Source: Rikenellaceae bacterium (GTDB lineage: Bacteria > Bacteroidota > Bacteroidia > Bacteroidales > Rikenellaceae). Taken from it: a stretch of DNA of 64,000 bases. Positions within the stretch are counted from its first letter, which is position 1. Every line of letters starts with the position of its first letter. The translations under genes and the position numbers were made by a program. This document shows, piece after piece, positions 16,391 through 24,739 of the stretch. Location of the stretch: positions 66,251-130,250 of the forward strand of contig SUZM01000002.1 of the NCBI GenBank assembly GCA_015059965.1, read 5' to 3'. The notes under the pieces were generated by a model, which saw only the letters and a program-made list of their open reading frames with translations, was not told the DNA's origin and searched no databases.

Positions 16391-16418
16391 TAGCGGTAAA
16401 GTAGTTTTTGGAAAAATT

Positions 16419-18158
16419 ATGGCCCTGAATAAAGGATATATCTCAAAGATTTTCATGCTTATGCTGGGTTTGCTGGCCATGGCTTGTGCGCAGGATCGTG
16501 CCGAGGTCCTGCAGCCTGAGACAGCAAACAAGCCTGTGCAGGTCTTTGTTGCTGCGCCTGATGGAGCTACCCGTACCGAGATTGAGCCGGATGGGGCCGT
16601 CACCCGCTGGAGCCCGGGAGATGCCATTGCCCTTTGGGCCACCGACGGGGTTGATACCCCCTTGAGTGGCGAGGCTTTCTCGCTCTGGCGCTTCTCAGAG
16701 GAGTTCCCCACGGCCTACTTCTCGGCCTTTATCAATCCGATGCCCGAGGCACGTTATACCTATTATGGAGTCTATCCTCTTCCGGTTGAAGTGCAGGGAC
16801 TTACGGCCCTCTACGACCTTCCCGAGGTGCAGCAGGGAACCAACTCCATTTCACATGCCGTCATGGTGGCTCGCCCTGTAGAGGCTGGAGCACTGACCGC
16901 GGCAGCTGCGGAGCCTTTGCATCTCGATTTTGTCCACAAATGCCACATCCTGAAGATTACGATTCCCGAAGGAAAGAACCTCCTGGGCGAGCCCATCAAG
17001 CGTTTGGATATCACCTTCCCCACGGAGGTGACGGGTCGTCTGGCGGTCAACCTCTCCGACCCTGAGGCCGAGGTGGTGCTCTCGGGGGGATCGAAGCTCC
17101 TCTCGTTGCAGTTCGAGGAGCCGGTCGTTGCCGGGGATGTGATCTTTGCCGTGGTGGCTCCGGTCGATGCCTCGAAGGGAATGATCACCTTCAGGGCCTA
17201 CTCCGAAACGCGTGAGGCCCAGCCCATTGCCACCCTGGGCAAGAAGTTCCTGCCGGGCCACACGACCCCCATTCGTCTGACGATCCCCGATATGCGTCAC
17301 ATCACGCGCATCTACTTCTCGGTGGGTGAGAACTACTTGGGTGAGGCACCCAACAAGCTGACCATTACAGCCCCTTCGGGGGTAACCTTCCCCGACGGAC
17401 GGACGAGCATCTCGTTCGATGTCAATGAGCAGAACAGCTACGAATACCTCTATGAGGGACTCTTCACCGACAACCTCTCGGGTAAGACCTTCACGATGAC
17501 CTTCGACTCGGAGCATGCGCTGATGCACCAAACCTTTGTGATGCCGCAATTGGTGCAGGATGGTCGCACGGTGGTGCCCGCCGTGGATGTGCCCTACCTT
17601 TACTTCGAGGATTTCTCGACCATCCGGGGTTATAATAACAACGGTACGGGAAGCAGCAAGGGCAGCAGCGGAAGCGCGATCAACGATTCGTTCCGCGTGA
17701 GCGGCTGGACGGGTAACCAGACCTATGGAACGGCCGGCAAGGCGATTGCCGTGAAGACCCGACGTGAAACGGTTAAAGAGTACTGCGGTCGTCTCGATTC
17801 GCCCCCGCTCTCGGGCCTCAAAGCAGGGGTGCAGGCCAAGGTGAACGTGAAGTTCAACTACGGATGCAGTGCCGAGAACGAGGATACGGCTGTAACGCTT
17901 AACTTTGGTTACACCACCACGCAGGGCAGCATTTCGGGTAATGATGCGATCTCGAACCGCACGGAGGTTGCCGCAGTGGACCGAGCGGGTTCCGTGGACA
18001 ATACCAACCGAACCTTTACGGCCCAATACAGCGGATTTACCAATCAGCACCGCCTCTCGTTTGGATTAAGCACCACCTATGATTTTATTATCAACGGTTG
18101 GGAGTCGAAGAACTACTGGCTCTATATTGATAATGTGGTGGTGACCATTGCACCGTGA
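16419..18158 (+). CDS. Fimbrillin-like (Mfa-like) lipoprotein
   Basis: 579 residues. I choose the ATG at 16419 rather than a start 23 codons upstream because the latter would place the -7 box inside the gene and would destroy the lipoprotein signal (lipobox Cys at residue 23, LLAMACAQD). The N-terminal half has the block pattern of Mfa_like_1 fimbrillin-type proteins: ATRTEIEPDGAVTRWSPGDAIALW, then YTYYGVYPLP, then FVHKCHILKITIP. The C-terminal 190 residues look like a separate beta-sandwich (YLYFEDFSTIRGY, then NYWLYIDNVVVTI). Fimbrillin-like lipoproteins are exported and either polymerise or decorate the surface. It precedes the DUF4493 genes by about 95 bases and may belong to the same surface programme. 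Confidence 0.72.
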   Translation: MALNKGYISKIFMLMLGLLAMACAQDRAEVLQPETANKPVQVFVAAPDGATRTEIEPDGAVTRWSPGDAIALWATDGVDTPLSGEAFSLWRFSEEFPTAYFSAFINPMPEARYTYYGVYPLPVEVQGLTALYDLPEVQQGTNSISHAVMVARPVEAGALTAAAAEPLHLDFVHKCHILKITIPEGKNLLGEPIKRLDITFPTEVTGRLAVNLSDPEAEVVLSGGSKLLSLQFEEPVVAGDVIFAVVAPVDASKGMITFRAYSETREAQPIATLGKKFLPGHTTPIRLTIPDMRHITRIYFSVGENYLGEAPNKLTITAPSGVTFPDGRTSISFDVNEQNSYEYLYEGLFTDNLSGKTFTMTFDSEHALMHQTFVMPQLVQDGRTVVPAVDVPYLYFEDFSTIRGYNNNGTGSSKGSSGSAINDSFRVSGWTGNQTYGTAGKAIAVKTRRETVKEYCGRLDSPPLSGLKAGVQAKVNVKFNYGCSAENEDTAVTLNFGYTTTQGSISGNDAISNRTEVAAVDRAGSVDNTNRTFTAQYSGFTNQHRLSFGLSTTYDFIINGWESKNYWLYIDNVVVTIAP

Positions 18159-18252
18159 TCCCGATGCATCGAGCCAGGCGAAAAGCCCGGCCCTAAAAAA
18201 AGAAGAATACAAGATAAATAGAAAACAATAGTACAAACCAAAAAACAAAAAA

Positions 18253-18999
18253 ATGAAAAAAATTTTACTTGGAATCGCCCTTTTGGCGTCGTCGGCTCTT
18301 GTCGGATGCTCTTCGGAGCCCCAGGAGTTCTCGGCTTCCAATGGCTATGGCTACCTCTCGCTGGACTGTACGGCCTCCGAGGTGGTGGTAACGCGTGCTG
18401 AGGCAGACTTCACGGTCCCCGAGACCTCGGAGTTCAAACTCACCATCACGGGCACGGATTACAACCAGTCGTGGGATCCGATGTCGGGCTTTGTCTCGAA
18501 TGAGAACCGCCTGGTGGCCGGCAACTACACCGCCTCGGTGGAGTGGGGTAACCTCACGACCGAGGGTGAGAATGTGCCCGCTTATACGGGCTCGACCCCC
18601 TTTGTGATCGAGTCGCAGAAGGTGACCAACGCTTCGATCAAGGCCAAACTGACGAAGGGCCTGGTCAAGGTGGCCTTCACCGAGCAGTTCCTGAGCTATT
18701 TCCACAATGAGCAGGTAACCCTCAAGACGGCTGCCGGTAACGAGTTTACCTTCGATTCGACGACCACCGACAAGGCGGTTTTTGTACTGCCCGGCACCTA
18801 TACCCTCTCGGGTAAGGCCCTCAAGCAGACCGGTGAGGAGTTTGAGTTTGTGACCAAGAGCTACACGGCTGTGGCCAACCACCTCACCCCCTACACCTTC
18901 GATCTTAAGAGCGCCGGCTCGGCCACGATTGTCATCAAGACCGAGGATACGGTTGTGGAGGAGCTCCCCATTGAGACGGAGCTGAACCCCGAATCCTAA
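18253..18999 (+). CDS. DUF4493-type lipoprotein, short form
   Basis: 248 residues with a lipoprotein signal (Cys19 in LVGCSSEP). The body follows the DUF4493 pattern: GYLSLDC, a TRAEADF segment, an FKLTITG strand, then LVAGNYTASVEWG, PAYTGSTPF and KLTKGLVKVAF. It resembles the first 230 residues of the next two genes, so these are paralogues. It is the first of three DUF4493-type genes, with 22 bases to the next one. The function of the domain is unknown; a beta-rich, surface-exposed or periplasmic lipoprotein is all that can be said. Confidence 0.75.
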   Translation: MKKILLGIALLASSALVGCSSEPQEFSASNGYGYLSLDCTASEVVVTRAEADFTVPETSEFKLTITGTDYNQSWDPMSGFVSNENRLVAGNYTASVEWGNLTTEGENVPAYTGSTPFVIESQKVTNASIKAKLTKGLVKVAFTEQFLSYFHNEQVTLKTAAGNEFTFDSTTTDKAVFVLPGTYTLSGKALKQTGEEFEFVTKSYTAVANHLTPYTFDLKSAGSATIVIKTEDTVVEELPIETELNPES

Positions 19000-19021
19000 T
19001 TCGATAAAAAAGATAAGAGAT

Positions 19022-20725
19022 ATGAAAAATTTTATGAAAATCGCATGTGCGTTGCTCGTTGCCGCCTTTGCTATGACGGCTTGTAGCAGCGAAAATACGG
19101 AGTTTCAGCGTCCTCAGAAGCCTGTGGTAACCGCTGATACGGGTTTTCTGAGCTTTGCCGAGCAGGGGCTGTCGGTGATCACCGATGCCGAAGTGGTGCG
19201 TGCCGCTGCGGTCAATACCGATGATTTCATCTGCACGATTCTCGATGAGCAGGGTGCTGAAATTGAGCGCTTTACTTACGGCAATAAGCCCACGGAGCCT
19301 ATCGAGCTGAAGGTGGGCAGCTATAAGCTGGTCGTTGTCTCCGAGGAGACGATCCCCGCCAAGGAGTGGGAGCACCCCACCTATGGTGCCGAGGTCCCCT
19401 TCACGATCAGCAAGGGTGAGACCAACACGTTGGAGACCATCAAGTGCAAGCTCTCGAACGTCAAGGTGACGGTTGCCTATGCCGCCGACCTCTACAACCT
19501 GCTTGAGGCGGGCTCGAAGAGCGATGTAACGGTGGGCAGCAACATGATGAGCTTCGCCTATACCGAGGAGCGTGCCGCCTTCTTTGCCGCCGAGCAGGAG
19601 GAGAACTCGATGACGGTCGATATGTCGCTCAACTACGCCGGCAAGAACTCGACGATGTCCTACACGGTCAATGGCGTAAAGGCCGGTCAGTGGCGTAAGA
19701 TTACCATCAGCATGCCCCACGCCAACGAGGGTAACGTAGTCTTCACCATTACGATCGAGACCCTGACGGTGGATAACGAGATCGTGGTCGATGTGGCCGA
19801 GCTTACGGCCATGTCCGAGACGGTGATCCCGAGCGATGAGAAGGATCCGCTGGCCCCGATCATCTCGTGGGAGGGCCACGATCTGGACGAGACCTTCCAG
19901 CTCATGGCTTCGCACTTCGATCAGGATGGCAACTGCACCGTGCCCGTGGTATTCGATGTGGATGCCAACAACTCGACCTTTAAGTCGTTTGTGGTTAATG
20001 TGGAGTCGACCAGCTCGAGCTTCATGACATCGCTCGAGAGCATGAACATCCTCACGGAGTTCGATATCTGCCAGGTGAACTCAACGACCAACAGCTCGCT
20101 GAACACCGCACTGACGATGGTGGGTATTCCCACGGGTGCGAAGGTGTTGGGTAAGGAGTCGGTATCGGTGGCCCTGACCAACCTGATGGGCATCCTCTAC
20201 GAGCACCAGGGTACGCACACCTTTACGCTTACGGTAACCAACGAGGCGGGTCACACCGTCCAGCAGCCCATTGTGATGCTGGTAAACAAGGCCTCGGAGG
20301 GTGGTTCGACCGGTAATGCGCCTACTGTTGAGTGGGTGGGTTACGACATCTCTAAGGCCTACACCATCACCTCGGATCTGACAGTGAAGATCGAGGTTTC
20401 GGCTCCCGCCGGAATCAAGGCTTTCACCGTGGATATTGATTCGGATGTGCTTGATGCACAGGCGTTGGATGGTCTGCTCCCGGTATCGGGCATTGATTTG
20501 ATCAACCCTGAGGAGTGGTATGCCGGTTTCTTGGGCGGATTGTTCCCTACGGGCGATCAGGTGCTCAACCAGACCTTCCTTTCGTTCGATATCACTGAGT
20601 TTATGGGTATGCTCGACATGTTGGTGGCTGCCGAAGATAAGGGTTACGCCAACTTCGTGCTCAACGTAACGGACAACAACGGTCAGTACACCAAGGCAAC
20701 CCTTCAGTTACTTATTCACCAATAA
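19022..20725 (+). CDS. DUF4493-type lipoprotein, long form
   Basis: 567 residues; lipobox Cys21 (MTACSSEN). Residues about 35-265 repeat the DUF4493 layout (GFLSFAEQGLSV, then LKVGSYKLVVVSEE, then PFTISKGETNTL, then KCKLSNVKVTVAY). They are followed by two Ig-like or cadherin-like repeats that start with a W-x-G motif (IISWEGHDLDETFQL and VEWVGYDISKAYTI, about 280-430 and 433-567). The second half therefore looks like two tandem beta-sandwich modules. It lies between two other DUF4493 genes with short gaps (22 and 15 bases), consistent with one transcript. Function unknown. Confidence 0.75.
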   Translation: MKNFMKIACALLVAAFAMTACSSENTEFQRPQKPVVTADTGFLSFAEQGLSVITDAEVVRAAAVNTDDFICTILDEQGAEIERFTYGNKPTEPIELKVGSYKLVVVSEETIPAKEWEHPTYGAEVPFTISKGETNTLETIKCKLSNVKVTVAYAADLYNLLEAGSKSDVTVGSNMMSFAYTEERAAFFAAEQEENSMTVDMSLNYAGKNSTMSYTVNGVKAGQWRKITISMPHANEGNVVFTITIETLTVDNEIVVDVAELTAMSETVIPSDEKDPLAPIISWEGHDLDETFQLMASHFDQDGNCTVPVVFDVDANNSTFKSFVVNVESTSSSFMTSLESMNILTEFDICQVNSTTNSSLNTALTMVGIPTGAKVLGKESVSVALTNLMGILYEHQGTHTFTLTVTNEAGHTVQQPIVMLVNKASEGGSTGNAPTVEWVGYDISKAYTITSDLTVKIEVSAPAGIKAFTVDIDSDVLDAQALDGLLPVSGIDLINPEEWYAGFLGGLFPTGDQVLNQTFLSFDITEFMGMLDMLVAAEDKGYANFVLNVTDNNGQYTKATLQLLIHQ

Positions 20726-20740
20726 AATATGCCTCATACC

Positions 20741-22822
20741 ATGAAAAAGATATTTTTATTCAGTGTGGCACTCATGGCTCTTTTGTTCGCTTCGTGCGCC
20801 AAGGAGGAGCTCTATCTGCCCGGTGGGGGCGAGGGTGCTGTAAGTTTTGCCTTCTCGACCGATACGCGTACCGGTGAATATAATCCCGAGGATTACTGTA
20901 CGATCCGCATCTACAGCACCGAGGGTCTGATCCGCAAGTATACCTCCAAGGACGAGATGCCCGAGGAGCTGAGCCTCTTGGCCGGCAGCTACTCGGTAGA
21001 GGTCGAGCTCGGAGACAAGAGCATCGCCTCGTGGACGAACAAGAGCTATAGCGGCAAGGCCGACTTTACGGTTGTGGCCGGTCAGACGGCCAGCGTGGAG
21101 GTGATCTGTAAGGTGCTCAATGCTACCGTGGAGGTGAAGTACGATGCCTCGGTGGCCGAGAACCTTCAGTCGGGCTTCAAGACCACCGCTGCGCTCTATG
21201 GCAAGGAGCTGGTCTATACGGAGAGCATGGCCGGATACTTCCTGCCCGATGGCGAGGAGGCCGAGTTGGAGTGGAACTTTGCGGGATCGCATGCCGAGAA
21301 GGGGGCCATTGCCCAGAACGGCAAGCTGGCGATCAAGCCTGCCCATAAGTATACGCTCACCTTCAAATTCTCGCCCGATGCCGTGGGTGGTCTCGATTTC
21401 GATATCGAGGTGGTAGAGCCTTCGGTAATGGACGATATGATTATCTTCAGCCCCGAGCCCGTCTTCAAGGGTGAGGGCTTCGACCTGGCCTCGTCGCAGA
21501 AGTTCTACAACACTACGAAGACCATTCTGCTCTCGTCGCCCAACGCCCTGAAGAGCCTCACGGTCGAGGTTGCCGGTAAGACGGTGGATCTCACGAACTC
21601 GGCCTTTGTGGAGAAGACCGATGAGAAGAACTGGAAAATCAACCTCTCGGACGACTTCTTCTCGCCCTTTGCCGGTGGTGAGAATGCCTACAACTTTGTT
21701 GCCGAGGATTCGGAGGGTGGCAAGGGTAAGGCTACCGCCAACTTCATTACGCAGGGTATTGTGGCCGCTACGGCTGCCGACTGTGACCTGTGGCTCAATA
21801 CGGCCGATGTGAAGGTGAAGATCTTCGATTCGAGCGTAAGTTCGGTTGAGGTGAAGATGCGCCGCGCCGGTGGCGAGTGGGCAACCTACACGGCCACGAA
21901 GCTCGACAGCGAGACCTATGTGGCCAAGGTGGAGCCCAAGTGGATAACCACGACCAATGAGGCCGGTGGCACTGCCTATCAGCTTGACAAGAACTCGGGT
22001 GTATTGGCCAACACCGCTTATGAAGCCAAGGCTGTGATTGGCGGAGTGGAGAAGGAGGCTGTGGCGTCGTTCACGGTTAAGGTTGATCAGGTGATTCCGG
22101 ATGGCGATTTCGAGGATCCGACGCTGAACTGCTTTACGATCTCCAACCAGGAGACGACCTTCTGGGGTTCGGGTAACAACAACTACATGAACCTCGCAAT
22201 CCTCAAGAACCTCTGTACGCAGCAGAGCTTCCCCGGTCAGGGCGGTAACTATTGTGCCCGCATGCACTCGGAGGTAGCCGCAGGTATTCTGGCTGCAGGT
22301 AACCTCTTCTCGGGAACCTTTGTGAAGCCTGCTACCCAGGGTACGGTGTCGTTCGGTAAGCCCTACGATTGGAAGGCTCGTCCTACTGCCCTGCGTTTCA
22401 AGTACTACGCATCGCATATCGGCCAGGCAGATCAGACCCGATATAAGGACGAGTCCGGCAACTACCCCGTCAATAAGGGTGAGCAGGATAAGGCCCGTAT
22501 CTATGTTGCGATTATCGATTGGACGGCTGTGCGTGAGGTTTCGTCGGGTCTCTCCGAGCCCAGCGGTATGTGGGATCCCGCAGCCATGAGTTCGGTAGAG
22601 CAGGGCGCCATCATCGGATATGCCTCGTTCTGGATCGACGGATCGAGCACGGGTGACCAAATGATTACGGTGGATGTTCCCTTCTACTACTACGATAAGG
22701 TAACCAAACCCTCGAAGACCTATGCAATCGCTATCTCGTGTTCGGCAAATGCCTATGGAGACTATATGTGCGGTTGTAAGTCGAATGAGCTCTATGTGGA
22801 TGATTTCGAGTGGGTTTACTAA
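20741..22822 (+). CDS. DUF4493 plus PCMD-domain lipoprotein
   Basis: 693 residues from the ATG at 20741 (MKKIFLFSVALM); a start four codons upstream is possible but less like a signal peptide. Lipobox Cys19 (FASCAKEE). Residues about 30-225 are a third DUF4493-like region (GAVSFAFSTDTRT, then LLAGSYSVEVELG). A middle beta-rich part (about 230-450) follows. The last 240 residues match the PCMD (putative carbohydrate metabolism) domain: IPDGDFEDP, WGSGNN, ARMHSEVAAGILAAGNLFSGTF, then the final SNELYVDDFEW. This fusion ties the DUF4493 genes to the PCMD gene at 24740. A strong terminator at 22846 follows. Confidence 0.78.
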   Translation: MKKIFLFSVALMALLFASCAKEELYLPGGGEGAVSFAFSTDTRTGEYNPEDYCTIRIYSTEGLIRKYTSKDEMPEELSLLAGSYSVEVELGDKSIASWTNKSYSGKADFTVVAGQTASVEVICKVLNATVEVKYDASVAENLQSGFKTTAALYGKELVYTESMAGYFLPDGEEAELEWNFAGSHAEKGAIAQNGKLAIKPAHKYTLTFKFSPDAVGGLDFDIEVVEPSVMDDMIIFSPEPVFKGEGFDLASSQKFYNTTKTILLSSPNALKSLTVEVAGKTVDLTNSAFVEKTDEKNWKINLSDDFFSPFAGGENAYNFVAEDSEGGKGKATANFITQGIVAATAADCDLWLNTADVKVKIFDSSVSSVEVKMRRAGGEWATYTATKLDSETYVAKVEPKWITTTNEAGGTAYQLDKNSGVLANTAYEAKAVIGGVEKEAVASFTVKVDQVIPDGDFEDPTLNCFTISNQETTFWGSGNNNYMNLAILKNLCTQQSFPGQGGNYCARMHSEVAAGILAAGNLFSGTFVKPATQGTVSFGKPYDWKARPTALRFKYYASHIGQADQTRYKDESGNYPVNKGEQDKARIYVAIIDWTAVREVSSGLSEPSGMWDPAAMSSVEQGAIIGYASFWIDGSSTGDQMITVDVPFYYYDKVTKPSKTYAIAISCSANAYGDYMCGCKSNELYVDDFEWVY

Positions 22823-22845
22823 TCCCGGTCGGATCTGAACAAACG

Positions 22846-22892
22846 AAAACCAAAGGGCGGCAAAGCGAAAACTTTGCCCCCTGCGGTTTTTT
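22846..22892 (+). terminator. Intrinsic terminator inside the exported-protein island
   Basis: AAAACC, GGG and GGCAAAG arms pair with CTTTGCC, CCC and GGTTTTTT across the loop CGAAAA. The T-run is on the plus strand. It separates the DUF4493 genes from the OM barrel-PCMD transcript. Confidence 0.75.
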
Positions 22893-22930
22893 GCCAATTC
22901 ACTCTTTCCTGTTATTGATTGAAACTCAAC

Positions 22931-23722
22931 ATGCGTAAGACTTTGCGATACGCGCTTCTCGTGGGGATGCTTTTGGGGGCTTTGATGCCGCTGAGAGCCG
23001 GTGGCTTCGAGCCCGAGCCTTTGGATTCGCTCACGGTGAACCAGCGGCGCGAGATTCGAGGCCTGACCTCCAGGACCAACAACTTTGTCCCCAAGGGACA
23101 GTGGATCTTTGGTGGTTCGGTCTCCTATTCGACCCATACGAACGACGATTACGACTTTTTGGTTGTGGAGGATATGAACTCCGAAGGTTACACCGTGCGT
23201 GTGGCCCCCTTTGTGGCCTATGCGCTGCGCGATAACATGGCCCTCGGAGCCCGATTCATCTACTCGCGTACCCTCCTAAAGGTCGATGGGGCTTCGGTGA
23301 GCATGGGTGATGCCGACACGGGAGTCAACCTCTCGGTCGATGGCTACTACGTCTTGCGCCACAGTTACGAAGGGGCGGTCATCTGGCGCAATTACATCCC
23401 GCTGGGACGTAGCAAGCGTTTTGCCATCTTTACCGACATTCAACTCTCGGCCGGAGGCATCCAGGGCAAGTATGCCGAGGGGCAGCCCGTGCGCGGTACC
23501 TACGAGACGGGCTACTCGGTGGGCTTGGGTGTTACGCCCGGTCTTGTCGCCTTTGCCACCAACAACATGGCCTTCGAGGTCTCGGTGGGTGTGATGGGTA
23601 TCAACTACTCTTCGGTGGAGCAGCTGCACAACCAGGTCTCCTCCGGTAATCGTACCACCAGCAACATGAGTTTCAGGGTCAATATTCTCTCCATCGGCCT
23701 GGGCGTGGCCTTTTACCTTTAA
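22931..23722 (+). CDS. Outer-membrane beta-barrel protein A of the DUF4493/PCMD island
   Basis: 263 residues; I use the ATG at 22931 (MRKTLRYALLVGMLLGALMP), which gives a normal Sec signal, rather than a TTG four codons upstream. After a short linker the chain alternates hydrophobic and polar residues in many predicted strands (WIFGGSVSYSTHT, VRVAPFVAYAL, MALGARFIYSRTL) and ends in GLGVAFYL with a C-terminal hydrophobic residue, as outer-membrane barrels do. It is a paralogue of the next gene, sharing the order NFVPKGQ...DYDFLVVE / KNKFIYKGE...DSDFLLLLE. It starts a transcript after the terminator at 22846. Confidence 0.75.
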   Translation: MRKTLRYALLVGMLLGALMPLRAGGFEPEPLDSLTVNQRREIRGLTSRTNNFVPKGQWIFGGSVSYSTHTNDDYDFLVVEDMNSEGYTVRVAPFVAYALRDNMALGARFIYSRTLLKVDGASVSMGDADTGVNLSVDGYYVLRHSYEGAVIWRNYIPLGRSKRFAIFTDIQLSAGGIQGKYAEGQPVRGTYETGYSVGLGVTPGLVAFATNNMAFEVSVGVMGINYSSVEQLHNQVSSGNRTTSNMSFRVNILSIGLGVAFYL

Positions 23723-23734
23723 ATCCGCAGCGCT

Positions 23735-24736
23735 ATGAGAAAGTTTGAAAAAATCTTTGTGATCTTCGTTGCGGCGACACTCTCTATGGGTGTCGGGGCG
23801 GCCTCGGCTCAGCCGGCTCCCCTCAGCGATTCGGCCGATCGACTCACGGCCCCCGTGGCCAGCGACAGCCTCTCGTTTCAAGAGATGATGCAGAACCTGG
23901 AGTCCCTCTCCCAGATCATCGCCCAGAAGGAGCTCTCGCCTGAGCAGGTGGGCCATGCCATCGAGAAGGAGAAGACCAAGCAGAAGCGGGCACAAGCCAA
24001 GAGCGCCCGCTCGAATAACCATTTCCTGCCGACACATCGCCGCATCGATCGCGAAATCAACAAGAACAAATTTATCTATAAGGGCGAAGTGATGCTGGGC
24101 CTTACGGCCTCGTATGGCACCATTTCGAGTGAAGATTCCGACTTCCTGCTCCTTCTGGAGCACATCGATGCCGATGGTACGATGGCCACTGTCAAACCCT
24201 TCTTCGGCTACGCCTACAGCGACAATCATGTCCTGGGTGCCCGCTTTGGCTATACCTACATCAATGGTGATATTGGCAACCTGGGCTTTAACCTCGGTGA
24301 GCAGAACGATATCTCGGGTTCGCTCTCCAATATGGGGTATAAGAGCGACAACTTCACCTTTGCCCTCTTCCATCGCAGCTATGTGGGACTCGATCCAAAG
24401 GGCCGTTTCGGCCTCTTTGCCGAGTTCGAGGCCTCGGTGATGGTCGGCACATCGCGCTTCGACTACATGTCGGGCGATTTGCCCAAGGGTTCGAACAGCA
24501 ACAATTTTCAGGCGAAATTGGCGTTTAATCCCGGTATGGCGGTCTATGTCTTCCCGAATGTCTGTGCCACCATCTCCTTCGGTTTGGGTGGTATCCAGTA
24601 CTCGAAGGTGACCCAGAAGAACGATGCCGGTGAAACGGTCGGCTCGCGCGAAGCCTCGAAGATGCGTTTCCGCCTCAATTTGGCCGATATCAATATCGGT
24701 ATGACGATACATTTGTGGGACAAAAAGAAGAAGTAG
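23735..24736 (+). CDS. Outer-membrane beta-barrel protein B with coiled N-terminal region
   Basis: 333 residues. A signal peptide (cleavage near ASAQP, about residue 27) is followed by a polar, probably helical region (about 40-95, LSFQEMMQNLESLSQII and on to KQKRAQAKSA) and then a barrel-like domain paralogous to the preceding protein (DSDFLLLLEHIDADGT versus DYDFLVVEDMNSEGYT). The end, INIGMTIHLWDKKKK, has a basic tail after the last strand. It is 12 bases after barrel A and 3 bases before the PCMD lipoprotein gene, so the three are surely one operon. The extra helical region could contact periplasmic parts or peptidoglycan (inference). Confidence 0.75.
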   Translation: MRKFEKIFVIFVAATLSMGVGAASAQPAPLSDSADRLTAPVASDSLSFQEMMQNLESLSQIIAQKELSPEQVGHAIEKEKTKQKRAQAKSARSNNHFLPTHRRIDREINKNKFIYKGEVMLGLTASYGTISSEDSDFLLLLEHIDADGTMATVKPFFGYAYSDNHVLGARFGYTYINGDIGNLGFNLGEQNDISGSLSNMGYKSDNFTFALFHRSYVGLDPKGRFGLFAEFEASVMVGTSRFDYMSGDLPKGSNSNNFQAKLAFNPGMAVYVFPNVCATISFGLGGIQYSKVTQKNDAGETVGSREASKMRFRLNLADINIGMTIHLWDKKKK

Positions 24737-24739
24737 CCG

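Noticed and set aside
20756..23137. 793-codon antisense frame across the DUF4493-PCMD gene and barrel A
   Set aside because: It spans two real genes and a terminator on the other strand and has no recognisable domain.
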